Part shown: positions 35,211-43,084 of the stretch, piece by piece
Numbering within the stretch: the stretch's first letter is position 1
Layout of the letters: the number at the start of each line of letters is the position of its first letter
From: an uncultured Dermabacteraceae bacterium
Lineage (GTDB): Bacteria > Actinomycetota > Actinomycetes > Actinomycetales > Dermabacteraceae
DNA length: 64,000 bases
Direction: 5' to 3'
Assembly (NCBI GenBank): GCA_946223075.1
Contig: CAMILZ010000009.1
Coordinates: 10,319-74,318 of the forward strand
The notes under the pieces: generated by a model
Told to the model about the DNA's origin: nothing
Seen by the model: the letters and a program-made list of their open reading frames with translations, nothing else
Databases searched by the model: none
Program-made: the position numbers and the translations under genes

Positions 35211-35777
35211 TCAGACGGTGAGCAGCTCTTCTTCCTTCGCCTCGAGGGCGGCGTCCACCTGCTCGGTGTACTTCTTCGTGAGAACCTCGAGCTCCTTCTC
35301 GGCACGAGTGCCCTCGTCCTCGCCGATCTCCTTATCCTTGACGAGCTTCTCAATGGCCTTCTTCGCATGGCCACGCGAACCGCGAATCGCGATGCGGCCA
35401 TCCTCGGCCTTGGTCTTCGCAAGCTTCGTGTAGTCCTTGCGGCGCTCCTCGGTGAGGGCGGGGAGCACGATGCGCAGGTTGTCGCCGTTGTTCGTGGGGT
35501 TCACGCCGAGATCCGACTCGCGAAGCGCCTCTTCGATCTGCGCCATGGCGCCCTTGTCGTACGGCGTGACGATCACGGTGCGGGCCTCGGGAAACTGGAA
35601 CGCCGCGAGCTGATTGAGCGGCGTGGGTGTCCCGTAGTAGTCGGCAGTGAGGCCCTGAAACATGGCGGCGCTCGCGCGGCCGGTGCGGATCGCGGTGAAC
35701 TCTTCCTTCGTCACCTCGACCGACTTCGCCATCTTCTTCTCGGCATCCTTGAGGATGCTTCCGGTGTCCTCGCTCAT
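35211..35777 (-). CDS. frr: Ribosome recycling factor
   Basis: This 188-residue three-helix protein splits post-termination ribosomes together with EF-G. The RTGRASAAMFQGLTADYYG segment and the NGDNLRIVLPALTEERRKD block are typical. The frame is open for 53 more codons upstream, but the ATG at 35777 gives the normal length and has a GGAA site. It follows pyrH by 50 bp with no terminator seen, as in the common rpsB-tsf-pyrH-frr operon. Confidence 0.96.
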   Translation of the reverse strand: MSEDTGSILKDAEKKMAKSVEVTKEEFTAIRTGRASAAMFQGLTADYYGTPTPLNQLAAFQFPEARTVIVTPYDKGAMAQIEEALRESDLGVNPTNNGDNLRIVLPALTEERRKDYTKLAKTKAEDGRIAIRGSRGHAKKAIEKLVKDKEIGEDEGTRAEKELEVLTKKYTEQVDAALEAKEEELLTV

Positions 35778-35827
35778 GTCTCTCGGTTCCTTCCGATTAT
35801 CTAAACGTCTCGCCTGGTAAGGGTATC

Positions 35828-36592
35828 TTAGTCGCCCGTCACCACGGTGCCGATGCGGTCGCCGCGCATGGCCCTCGTAATATTGCCGGGCGCATCGAGG
35901 CCGAAGACCATCATTTGCTGCTTGTTGTCCATGCACAGGCTGAAAGCCGTCGAGTCGACGACGCGAAGACCTTCACGCAGCGCATCCTTGTAGGTGAGGT
36001 GCTCGAGCTTCGTGGCGTTCGGGTCCTTCTTCGGGTCCGCCGTGTACACGCCATCCACGCCGTTCTTCGCCATGAGCACTTCGTGGCAGCCGATCTCAAG
36101 GGCACGCTGCACGGCAACCGTGTCGGTCGAGAAGTACGGGAGGCCGGCGCCCGCGCCGAAGATCACGACACGACCCTTCTCGAGGTGGCGCACGCCGCGC
36201 AGCGGAAGGTACGGCTCGGCGACCTGCCCCATGGTGATCGCGGTCTGCACGCGAGTCGAGGTGCCCGCCTGCTCAAGGAAGTCCTGAAGCGCAAGGCAGT
36301 TCATGACCGTGCCGAGCATGCCCATGTAGTCGGCTCGGCGGCGATCCATACCGCGCTGGCTCAGCTCGGCGCCGCGGAAGAAGTTGCCTCCGCCCACGAC
36401 GATCGCGCACTCGACACCCGAAGCAACTCCCTCGGAGATTTCCTGGGCGATTCGCGAAACCACATCGGGGTCAACGCCCACGCGCCCTCCGCCGAAGGCT
36501 TCACCCGAAAGTTTGAGGAGCACGCGGCGCGAGCCCTCTTTCGGTTCAATCGCGGGAATCGACGACGTGATGGGGTCGGGATCGGTGCTCAT
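35828..36592 (-). CDS. pyrH: Uridylate kinase
   Basis: This 254-residue UMP kinase of the amino-acid-kinase fold makes UDP. VLLKLSGEAFGGG is the N-terminal nucleotide loop, VVGGGNFFRGAELSQRGMDR the conserved second block, and the AKNGVDGVYTADPKKDP segment the C-terminal one. A 25-residue extension precedes the fold. The ATG at 36592 follows AAGGA at six bases; an ATG two codons earlier has no spacing. A terminator after tsf lies about 100 bp upstream, so pyrH may have its own promoter. Confidence 0.95.
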   Translation of the reverse strand: MSTDPDPITSSIPAIEPKEGSRRVLLKLSGEAFGGGRVGVDPDVVSRIAQEISEGVASGVECAIVVGGGNFFRGAELSQRGMDRRRADYMGMLGTVMNCLALQDFLEQAGTSTRVQTAITMGQVAEPYLPLRGVRHLEKGRVVIFGAGAGLPYFSTDTVAVQRALEIGCHEVLMAKNGVDGVYTADPKKDPNATKLEHLTYKDALREGLRVVDSTAFSLCMDNKQQMMVFGLDAPGNITRAMRGDRIGTVVTGD

Positions 36593-36692
36593 CAACATTC
36601 CTTCCGAGTGCGAGTTCTCGGGGCCACAGTCTACCGGGCACGTCGCACCTCCCCCTGGAGGGAAGGTCCCCGTGTGAGAAGAACAAAAAGAA

Positions 36693-36726
36693 GCGAGGGC
36701 CCGCACCGTTCAGTGCGAGCCCTCGC
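36693..36726 (-). terminator. tsf terminator
   Basis: GCGAGGGC (36693-36700) pairs with GCCCTCGC (36719-36726), with further pairing GCAC/GTGC inside. On the minus strand the stem is followed by TTCTTTTTGTT. It lies 29 bp past the tsf stop and before pyrH, and probably separates rpsB-tsf from pyrH-frr. Confidence 0.88.
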
Positions 36727-36740
36727 GTTGACGCTCTCAC

Positions 36741-36750
36741 AAGCGTCGGA
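36741..36750 (-). repeat. Dispersed 10-mer TCCGACGCTT, copy 6 (intergenic)
   Basis: An exact copy located between the tsf stop codon and the tsf terminator, so it is not coding. Confidence 0.8.
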
Positions 36751-36754
36751 ATTC

Positions 36755-37579
36755 TCAGTTACCCACGCGGAAGCGCACGAAACCGGTCACCTTGCCGCCA
36801 GCGGCTTCGACAACCTTGCCAACGCTCTGCTTCGGGTCCTTCGCGAAGGGCTGGTCGAGAAGAACGTTTTCCTTGAAGAAGCCGTTCATGCGGCCCTCAA
36901 CAATCTTCGGGAGAGCCTTCTCAGGCTTGCCCTCGTTCTTCGCGGTGTCTTCGGCGATGCGGCGCTCGTTCTCCACGACATCCGCGGGAACATCCTCGCG
37001 GGTGAGGTAGAGAGGCGAGTACGCGGCGATGTGCATCGCGATGTCGCGCGCAACCTCGGCACCGGCCTTGTCGGTCGCAACGAGAACGCCGACCTGGGGC
37101 GGGAGGTCCTTGTTGGTGCGGTGCATGTAGTTGGTCACGACCTCGCCCTGGACGCGGCCGATGCGACGAACGAGGATCTTCTCACCCATCGTTGCGCCAG
37201 CGTTCGTGAGCGCCTCGCCGAAGGAGGTCTCAGCGAGCTCCTCGGGGGTCGAAGCGCCCGACTCGACGGCGGCGGCAACGGCCTCGTCACCGAGAGCGAT
37301 GAACTTGGCGTTCTTCGCCACGAAGTCGGTCTCCGAGTTGATCTCGACGAGCGTACCGAGCTGGCCGCCCTCAACATCGCGAACATCGGCGGCGACGAGG
37401 CCCTCCGATGCGGCGCGGCCTTCGCGCTTGGCGATGCCCTTGAGGCCCTTGACGCGGATGATCTCGACGGCCTTCTCGTGGTCGCCGTTCGCCTCGTCGA
37501 GAGCTTTCTTGACGTCGAGCATGCCCGCGCCGGTCTTCTCGCGAATGTCCTTGATGTCTGCTGCCGTGTAGTTAGCCAT
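36755..37579 (-). CDS. tsf: Elongation factor Ts
   Basis: This 274-residue protein is the guanine-nucleotide exchange factor of EF-Tu. The N-terminal UBA-like motif IKDIREKTGAGMLDVKKAL and the following SETDFVAKN core signature are intact. The length is normal. The ATG is preceded by GGAGA. It follows rpsB by about 50 bp and ends in a strong terminator. Confidence 0.97.
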   Translation of the reverse strand: MANYTAADIKDIREKTGAGMLDVKKALDEANGDHEKAVEIIRVKGLKGIAKREGRAASEGLVAADVRDVEGGQLGTLVEINSETDFVAKNAKFIALGDEAVAAAVESGASTPEELAETSFGEALTNAGATMGEKILVRRIGRVQGEVVTNYMHRTNKDLPPQVGVLVATDKAGAEVARDIAMHIAAYSPLYLTREDVPADVVENERRIAEDTAKNEGKPEKALPKIVEGRMNGFFKENVLLDQPFAKDPKQSVGKVVEAAGGKVTGFVRFRVGN

Positions 37580-37630
37580 TATCTGTCTCCTCTAAATGGT
37601 TGTGGGAGCGAACAGGTGATAGTCGAAAAA

Positions 37631-38527
37631 TCAGGCTTCTTCGGAGGCTGCGTCGGCAGCCTTGTCCTCGGCAGCGGGCTTCTCGGCGCTCTCCTCGGCC
37701 TTAGCCTCGGTCGTGCCTTCGGCCTTGTCGGCCTCCTGCTGCTGGACCTCGGACTGCTTGAGCAGTTCCTGTTCCCACTCGGCGAGCGGCTCGGCATCAA
37801 CAGCCGAAACGTTCTTCTCGCCCTGGGTCTGCTTCGCGTGACGCTCCTGGAGACCGGCGGCAGCGGCATCGGCCACGACGCGGGTCAGGAGGGTCACGGC
37901 GCGGATCGCATCGTCGTTACCCGGGATGGGGTACTGGACCTCGTCCGGGTCGGCGTTCGTATCGAGGATCGCGACGATCGGGATACCGAGCTTGGTCGCC
38001 TCGTCAACCGCGAGGTGCTCCTTCTTGGTGTCCACGATCCACACGGCCGAGGGGGCCTTGCCCATGTCGCGGATGCCGCCGAGGGTCTTTTCGAGCTTCT
38101 CCTTCTCACGGCGCATCATGAGAAGTTCCTTCTTGGTCCACTGCGAGCCAGCGACGTCCTCGAAGTCGATCTGCTCGAGCTCCTTGAGGCGATCAACGCG
38201 GCCGGAGACGGTCTGAAGGTTGGTCAGCATGCCGCCGAGCCAGCGCTGGTTCACGTAGGGCATGCCCACGCGGGTGGCCTGCTCCTGGATCGACTCCTGG
38301 GCCTGCTTCTTCGTGCCAACGAAGAGGATCGTGCCGCCGTGGGCAACGGTCTCCTTGACGAAGTCGTAGGCCTGGTCGATGTAGGTGAGCGACTGCTGAA
38401 GGTCGATGATGTAAATGCCGTTGCGCTCGGTGAGGATGAAGCGCTTCATCTTCGGGTTCCAACGGCGGGTCTGGTGACCAAAGTGGACGCCGCTCTCGAG
38501 GAGCTGGCGGAGTGTCACAACTGCCAT
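37631..38527 (-). CDS. rpsB: 30S ribosomal protein S2
   Basis: This 298-residue S2 protein has the signature block LLESGVHFGHQTRRWNPKM at the N-terminus and PIVAILDTNADPDEVQYPIP in the middle. The C-terminal 55 residues are a Glu/Ala-rich acidic tail, longer than in E. coli and usual for Actinobacteria. The start ATG follows AGAAAGG at a rather long distance. A 380-bp gap precedes it and must hold the promoter of the rpsB-tsf unit. Confidence 0.97.
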   Translation of the reverse strand: MAVVTLRQLLESGVHFGHQTRRWNPKMKRFILTERNGIYIIDLQQSLTYIDQAYDFVKETVAHGGTILFVGTKKQAQESIQEQATRVGMPYVNQRWLGGMLTNLQTVSGRVDRLKELEQIDFEDVAGSQWTKKELLMMRREKEKLEKTLGGIRDMGKAPSAVWIVDTKKEHLAVDEATKLGIPIVAILDTNADPDEVQYPIPGNDDAIRAVTLLTRVVADAAAAGLQERHAKQTQGEKNVSAVDAEPLAEWEQELLKQSEVQQQEADKAEGTTEAKAEESAEKPAAEDKAADAASEEA

Positions 38528-38907
38528 GGTCGTAACTACCTTTCTGGGCTCTGGGCTCGCCCGCCTCGCTCACGCTCGTGCGGCGTGGGTTCGGTGGGGT
38601 TGTTGCGCAAAGCCTGTTCTCGTTTATTACGGGCCGACGGTTGCCGGCTCGCCCTGGCGCCCTGCGTTTGTGCCACCACGCCCCTCATGGGAGGGTTCGT
38701 GGAACGATGGCACGCGCGCGTGAGTGGGCGCGCGAAGTCACCCGCGCATGCGAGTGCTACGGCAACTCTAATACAGCTCACCTGACTCCCGCATGCTTCT
38801 TGCGTCACGTGTGAGCGAGTCCGCGCCTCACGCTCCACACCCCTGCCCTCTCCACACGATGGCCGGACCCTCTTCCATGCGGCCTGCGATCGCGGTGTGC
38901 TTGAGGC
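38528..38907. other. Intergenic region between divergent rpsB and M23 genes
   Basis: This 380-bp gap, the longest in the window, has no convincing gene. It should carry the rpsB promoter and leader on the minus strand and the M23 gene promoter on the plus strand. A TATTAG element on the minus strand (38768-38773) is a possible -10 without a clear -35 partner. An inverted repeat GCGCGC around 38710-38735 could fold in an rpsB leader. No riboswitch was recognised. Confidence 0.5.
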
Positions 38908-39666
38908 ATGCACATTTCGACCCGCCTCGGCACCCGCCTTCTCGTGATTCTCGCGCTCCTCATCGGCGCGGGGTTCTTTGCGATTACTCCCGCGCACGGC
39001 GAGAGCGATGAGGACAGCGCTCGAGAGCACGCCACCGCGATCGTGGAGCGAGTGCGCCTTGCGGCACTCACCCTTGTAGCGCCAGCCTCGCCCGCTGTTC
39101 CGCCTCACGATCCGAGCCGCCACGAAGGCATATGGGCGTGGCCGGTGGGACCCGTCCATGAGGTCGTTCGCCACTTCGAGGCCCCCGCGCACAGATACGG
39201 CCCGGGTCACCGCGGCCTCGACATCGCCGGAGGTGACCTCAACGTACACGCGGTCAAGAGCGGCACCGTCACTTTCGCGGGGAAGGTCGCGGGCAAACCC
39301 GTGGTGGCGATCCTCCACGACAACGGGCTCACGTCAACCTACGAGCCGGTCCTCGCGTCGGTGACAAAAGGAGATTCGGTACGCAAAGGGCAGGTGATCG
39401 GGGCGATCGAGCAACCGTCGGAACATTCACACTGCAGCGCGGCTTGCGTGCACCTGGGGGCGAAACGGGGCAAAGAGTACCTGGACCCGCTGCCGCTGCT
39501 CGAGGGCCGGGGGCCGAGCGTTCTCCTCCCCCTCGCGTCAGGCGCACGCCCCTCCCCCTCTCCCCACATCGGATTGACGAGCTCAACGGCGGTCATTCCC
39601 CGTCACGCCCGCGGGTGGGCCTGCCTCACGGCGTCCCTCAGTCGCTCGGCGGACACATGCGTGTAA
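38908..39666 (+). CDS. M23 family (LytM-type) peptidase
   Basis: This 252-residue exported protein has a signal peptide or anchor at about residues 10-32 (hydrophobic, ending near AHG). The M23 domain has HRYGPGHRGLDIAG near residue 97, giving the H-x3-D zinc pair, and CVHLGAKRGKEYLDPLPLL near the end with the last His. This is the short M23 form adjacent to rpsB in Actinobacteria. M23 enzymes cut peptidoglycan cross-bridges or act as amidase activators. The last 20 or so residues are read antisense to the end of xerC, an overlap of 64 bp, and are unlikely to be functional. Confidence 0.86.
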   Translation: MHISTRLGTRLLVILALLIGAGFFAITPAHGESDEDSAREHATAIVERVRLAALTLVAPASPAVPPHDPSRHEGIWAWPVGPVHEVVRHFEAPAHRYGPGHRGLDIAGGDLNVHAVKSGTVTFAGKVAGKPVVAILHDNGLTSTYEPVLASVTKGDSVRKGQVIGAIEQPSEHSHCSAACVHLGAKRGKEYLDPLPLLEGRGPSVLLPLASGARPSPSPHIGLTSSTAVIPRHARGWACLTASLSRSADTCV

Positions 39667-40598
39667 ATCTGCGTCGTGTGGAGCGACGAATGTCCAAGCA
39701 AATCCTGGACACTGCGCAAATCAGCGCCGCCTTCCATGAGGTGCGTCGCGGCGCTGTGCCGCCACGTGTGCGGGGAAATATGCCCCTCGAGACCGCCCTC
39801 GCGCGCCGCACGATCGACCACCGTGCGCACGGCGCGATCGTTGATGCGGCCCCCGCGCGCGCCAAGGAAGAGGGCCTCGCGTTCGTCACGCACAAGGCTC
39901 GGTCTCGCGACGCGTTCCCACAGATCGATCGCGTCGAGGGCGGGCACCCCGAGCGGCACGATCCGCTCTTTGTTCCCCTTGCCAATCACACGCAGCGTGC
40001 GGTTCACGCGATCCACGCTCGCGAGGTTGAGCGCGCATAGCTCAGATACCCGCAGACCCGAGGAATACAGCACTTCCAAGATGGCCGCGTCGCGCACGCG
40101 AAGCGGGTCGGTTTCGTGGGCGCCTTTCGGTCCGACGGTCTCTTCGTGCGCAGCGTGTTCCGCCTCGTCGAGGATGCCGCGAGCCTGATCTGCACTGATG
40201 ACGTGGGGCAGGACGCGAGCCCGCTTCGGGGCGCGCAAGCGCCGACCGGGATCGAGGTCTACGAGGCCCACCTCGAGCATCCATGCCGTAAACGTGCGCG
40301 CGGCAGCGGCGCCGCGTGCGAGTGTCGTGGGGCTGTGACCGGCGTCGGCCCTCGCGGCAAGCCACGCACGCAGGTCCCGGATCGTGAGGGACCGCGCCCC
40401 CTCCCCTGTCGGTCGTTCTTGACAAACGTACTCGAGCAGCGAAATTGCATCGGAAAGGTAGCCGCGAATGGTGTGTTCGCTTCGCGCGCGCTCGTAGCGC
40501 AAGTACCTCTCGTAGCGTTCGAGAATCTCCGCATCGCCTTCGGCGACGAGAAGGTCGCGCCCGTTGCCGGGCGTGTGCGCATTGCTCGTGGGGGTCAT
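39603..40598 (-). CDS. xerC: Tyrosine recombinase XerC
   Basis: This protein of about 331 residues is a site-specific recombinase that resolves chromosome dimers at dif with XerD and FtsK. An N-terminal core-binding domain (residues 28-125) is followed by the catalytic domain. The Arg is in SSGLRVSELCALN, the His-x-x-Arg in HTWRHSAATHL, the second His in LLGHSS, and the nucleophile Tyr in TQIYTHVS. Its place near dprA and rpsB and the lack of integrase-like neighbours favour the housekeeping XerC. The ATG at 40598 is preferred, though a GGAGG lies very close to it. It overlaps the M23 gene tail-to-tail. Confidence 0.9.
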   Translation of the reverse strand: MTPTSNAHTPGNGRDLLVAEGDAEILERYERYLRYERARSEHTIRGYLSDAISLLEYVCQERPTGEGARSLTIRDLRAWLAARADAGHSPTTLARGAAAARTFTAWMLEVGLVDLDPGRRLRAPKRARVLPHVISADQARGILDEAEHAAHEETVGPKGAHETDPLRVRDAAILEVLYSSGLRVSELCALNLASVDRVNRTLRVIGKGNKERIVPLGVPALDAIDLWERVARPSLVRDEREALFLGARGGRINDRAVRTVVDRAAREGGLEGHISPHTWRHSAATHLMEGGADLRSVQDLLGHSSLHTTQIYTHVSAERLRDAVRQAHPRA

Positions 40599-40729
40599 GC
40601 CTCCAGTGTGGCACGCACGCCATCGCAGGCACACCACGGCAAGACATCTAGGTATTTAGTCCCGTTTTCATCCATCTAGACTCCCATGCTCTCGAGATGA
40701 ACAAAGAAAACATCCCAAAGGAGCTCCCC

Positions 40730-41023
40730 ATGAGCAGCACGACCACCACCACTTCCCGTTTCGCAAGCTGGACCGGCCCCGTTTCGGGAATCCTCCGCAT
40801 TCTCGTGGGATTCACCTTCTTCTGGGCCTTCATCGACAAGCTCTTCGGCCTCGGCTTCGCCACCCCTTCGGAGCGCGCCTTGATCAATGGCGGAAGCCCC
40901 ACAACCGGCTACCTCACGATGGCCTTCGTCGTTCTTCTCCTCTTCGCCGTCAGGGCTTCTGACCACCTCGGTTTCGGCCGCCAGTGGACGAGGCTCGTGG
41001 GTGAAAAGAGCATCCTTCGCTAA
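40730..41023 (+). CDS. Small DoxX-like membrane protein, apparently shortened
   Basis: This 97-residue protein has two hydrophobic segments (about 18-40 and 62-77) and the phrase ATPSERALINGGSPTTGYL between them. The opening (GILRILVGFTFFWAFIDKLFG) and that phrase resemble larger DoxX-type membrane proteins of about 180 residues. From memory those have further helices after the phrase, whereas here the sequence jumps to what looks like the last helix and C-terminus. An in-frame internal deletion is therefore suspected. The ATG at 40730 has AAAGGAG six bases upstream, so translation signals are intact. The function is unknown. Confidence 0.7.
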   Translation: MSSTTTTTSRFASWTGPVSGILRILVGFTFFWAFIDKLFGLGFATPSERALINGGSPTTGYLTMAFVVLLLFAVRASDHLGFGRQWTRLVGEKSILR

Positions 41024-41040
41024 GCACCAAACCCGACCTC

Positions 41041-41063
41041 GCGGCCTCGGGGTACGAGGCCGC
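41041..41063 (+). terminator. Hairpin after the DoxX-like gene
   Basis: GCGGCCTCG (41041-41049) and CGAGGCCGC (41055-41063) form a perfect 9-bp stem with a GGGTA loop, 17 bp after the stop. There is no T-run, so it may act as a GC-rich terminator or a processing stop. Confidence 0.65.
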
Positions 41064-41076
41064 CTCCCATAGACGA

Positions 41077-41128
41077 GACCCCCGAAAGTTCTCACGCGGA
41101 TCTACCGCGAGTGAACGGTTCGGGGGTC
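41077..41128. terminator. Long hairpin between convergent DoxX-like and MFS genes
   Basis: GACCCCCGAA (41077-41086) pairs with TTCGGGGGTC (41119-41128), and an inner CGCGG/CCGCG pairing gives a long imperfect stem. It lies 25 bp before the MFS stop on the other strand, so it probably ends transcription from both directions. It lacks a T-run. Confidence 0.65.
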
Positions 41129-41153
41129 CTTCGCCATCAACGTGCGAGGTGGT

Positions 41154-42470
41154 CTACACCTCGTCACCAGCCGTGATAGCCGAGGCTTCCTCCTGTTCGG
41201 TCGCATGCGGCGTCGTGACGCGCGTGAGGAGCCCGCGGCCGCCCAGGAGGACGACCATGGAAAGGGCGATAGCACCGGCGGCGAACCAGTAGGGGCCACC
41301 CGGGCCGAACGCCTCGGCGATCGAACCCGAGACTGCCGGGGCCATCGCGCCACCAAGGAAGCGCACGCCCGAGTAGGTCGAGCTGGCGATATTGCGCGGA
41401 AGGTCGGTTGCCTCCATGACGGCTTCGGTGAGCGCTGTATTCAGGATGCCAAGGAAGAGCCCCGCAACGACAACGGCGACCACGAGAAGCGGGAAGCGCC
41501 GAGCGCCGAGCGCCATCGTCACGAGGCTCGCGGCGAGAAGCGCGAGCGTCACCGCGAGCACGGGGATGAGCCCAAAGCGGCGAGTGAGGCGCGGCGCGGC
41601 GAAGACCGACGTGACCGCGAGCGCGAGGCCCCAGCCGAAGAACACGAGGCCGAGCTCGTGCGCACCGAAGTCGACTCCCGTGGCACGCGCTGCGGCTTCG
41701 AGCGGGTACGGCGAATACGCGAGAAGCGTGAAGAAGCCGAAGTTGTAGCAGAGTGCAGCGGCACTCAAAAGCAGAAGCGGCGGGCGGCGAAGCGCGGCGA
41801 AGCCCGCCCCGAGCGAGGCCTTAGCTGGCGTGGAGGCAGGTTTCGGGAGCAGGGCGATGATCGCGAGGAGACCGATCGCCATGAGCGCTGCAGTGCCAAA
41901 GAACGGCATTCGCCACGAGATCGATCCGAGCGCTCCGCCAGCGAGTGGCCCTACGGCCATACCCACGCCAAGCGCCGCCTCATAGAGGATGATCGCCTGA
42001 GCTGAACCACCCGAAGCAGCGCCGACGATGGCCGCGAGCGCGGTGGAGATGAAGAGCGCATTGCCAAGCCCCCACCCTGCACGGAAACCGATGATCGCAT
42101 CGACACTTCCCGCGGTCCCGGCGAGGGCCGCGAAGATCACGATGAGAATCAACCCCGTGATCAGCGTGCGCTTGACGCCAAGCCTGCTCGAAATGAAGCC
42201 ACTGAAGAACATCGCGATCGACGTCACGATCAGGTAGCTCGTGAAGAGGAGCATCGTTTGCGAGGGGCTCGCGTGGAGCTCGCGGCTGATCGCCGGGAGA
42301 ATGGGATCCACGAGCCCAATGCCCATGAACGACACCATGCACGCGAAGGCGATGGCCCACACGGCCACGGGTTGGTGAAGGATCGACGGCGCTTTTTCGG
42401 GGTCGGTCACCGCGTGCGACGCTTCGGATGACGCTTTCGACCGTGTGTGCTCTGGGGCAGCAACGGACAT
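41154..42470 (-). CDS. MFS transporter, drug-efflux-like
   Basis: This 438-residue inner-membrane protein has 12 hydrophobic segments. The loop after helix 2 reads SSRLGVKRTLITGL, a version of the MFS motif A (G-x3-D-R-x-GR-R/K), and GWGLGNALF and the ALGVGMAVGPLAGGALG segment resemble antiporter motif C. This fits 12-TMS drug:H+ antiporters. The ATG at 42470 follows GGAGA. It lies 59 bp downstream of a MarR regulator on the same strand, so it is probably its target and co-transcribed. The substrate is unknown. Confidence 0.88.
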   Translation of the reverse strand: MSVAAPEHTRSKASSEASHAVTDPEKAPSILHQPVAVWAIAFACMVSFMGIGLVDPILPAISRELHASPSQTMLLFTSYLIVTSIAMFFSGFISSRLGVKRTLITGLILIVIFAALAGTAGSVDAIIGFRAGWGLGNALFISTALAAIVGAASGGSAQAIILYEAALGVGMAVGPLAGGALGSISWRMPFFGTAALMAIGLLAIIALLPKPASTPAKASLGAGFAALRRPPLLLLSAAALCYNFGFFTLLAYSPYPLEAAARATGVDFGAHELGLVFFGWGLALAVTSVFAAPRLTRRFGLIPVLAVTLALLAASLVTMALGARRFPLLVVAVVVAGLFLGILNTALTEAVMEATDLPRNIASSTYSGVRFLGGAMAPAVSGSIAEAFGPGGPYWFAAGAIALSMVVLLGGRGLLTRVTTPHATEQEEASAITAGDEV

Positions 42471-42529
42471 TCGAATAAGTCTCCAATCTGACTGTGGGCG
42501 GGAACGCACACGCGCACCCGTACGGATGG

Positions 42530-43012
42530 TTAGCGGCGGCGGCGCGCGAGAGAGTCGGCGAGGTTGCCGAGGAGAGTGGCCGCGCGTTCGAGTGTGCGGA
42601 GCTCTTCCGCTTCGAGCGTGGCAAGGGCGGGGCGCACGGACTCGGCCGAGGCGGCACGCGAGCGCTCGAGTTCAGCGATCCCGCTTTCCGTGAGGGCGAT
42701 GACGCTTGCGCGGGCATCGCTCGCATCCGAGTGCCGTTCGACGAGGCCGTCGGCAGCAAGGCGATTCACGATCCCCGTCATGGTTGGCTGGGATACCGAC
42801 TCTTGCGCGGCAAGTTCACCAACGCGCAGTGGCCCGCCATGCCGAAGGTTGGCGAGTACGCGCACCGAGATGAGCGAGCGCCGCCCACCCGCACTGCGGC
42901 CCGCGACGCGACTGAAGCGCATGCCGGTCGACACGAGCGCATTCGCCAGATCGTCGAGCGAGTCTTCGCTTGTGTGACCGCCTTCCGACTCCGGCGCACC
43001 GTTATTTTGCAT
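42530..43012 (-). CDS. MarR family transcriptional regulator
   Basis: This 160-residue winged-helix protein has the DNA-binding core LRVGELAAQESVSQPTMTGIVNRLAADGLVERHSDASDARASV (helix-turn-helix then wing with the D-x-R motif), typical of MarR. Such regulators respond to phenolic or cationic ligands and usually repress themselves and a neighbouring efflux gene, here the MFS transporter 59 bp downstream. The ATG at 43012 is chosen because a strong promoter ends almost at it, which suggests a leaderless mRNA. A longer in-frame start would lie inside the -10 box. Confidence 0.9.
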   Translation of the reverse strand: MQNNGAPESEGGHTSEDSLDDLANALVSTGMRFSRVAGRSAGGRRSLISVRVLANLRHGGPLRVGELAAQESVSQPTMTGIVNRLAADGLVERHSDASDARASVIALTESGIAELERSRAASAESVRPALATLEAEELRTLERAATLLGNLADSLARRRR

Positions 43013-43018
43013 AGCTTG

Positions 43019-43048
43019 ACTATATAGCGTGGCTAAGTATCCCCTCAA
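43019..43048 (-). promoter_or_regulatory. Promoter of the marR-MFS unit, probably leaderless
   Basis: On the minus strand TTGAGG (43043-43048) and TATATA (43021-43026, spacing 16) or TATAGT (43019-43024, spacing 18) form a good sigma-A promoter. Transcription would start at or within a few bases of the ATG at 43012, leaving no ribosome-binding site. The arms TAGC (43032 side) and GCTA near the ATG flank the -10 box and could be a MarR operator. Confidence 0.65.
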
Positions 43049-43067
43049 CTCCGCTCGTGTAAGAAAA

Positions 43068-43079
43068 GTCTCGTGAGAC
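43068..43079 (-). terminator. Small hairpin after dprA
   Basis: GTCTC/GAGAC form a short stem followed on the minus strand by TTTTCTT, 5 bp after the dprA stop. The stem is short, so termination would be weak. Confidence 0.45.
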
Positions 43080-43084
43080 CCGAG

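Noticed and set aside
38578..38814. A plus-strand open frame of 78 codons in the rpsB upstream gap
   Set aside because: It has no ribosome-binding site, no recognisable domain and arginine-rich random composition.
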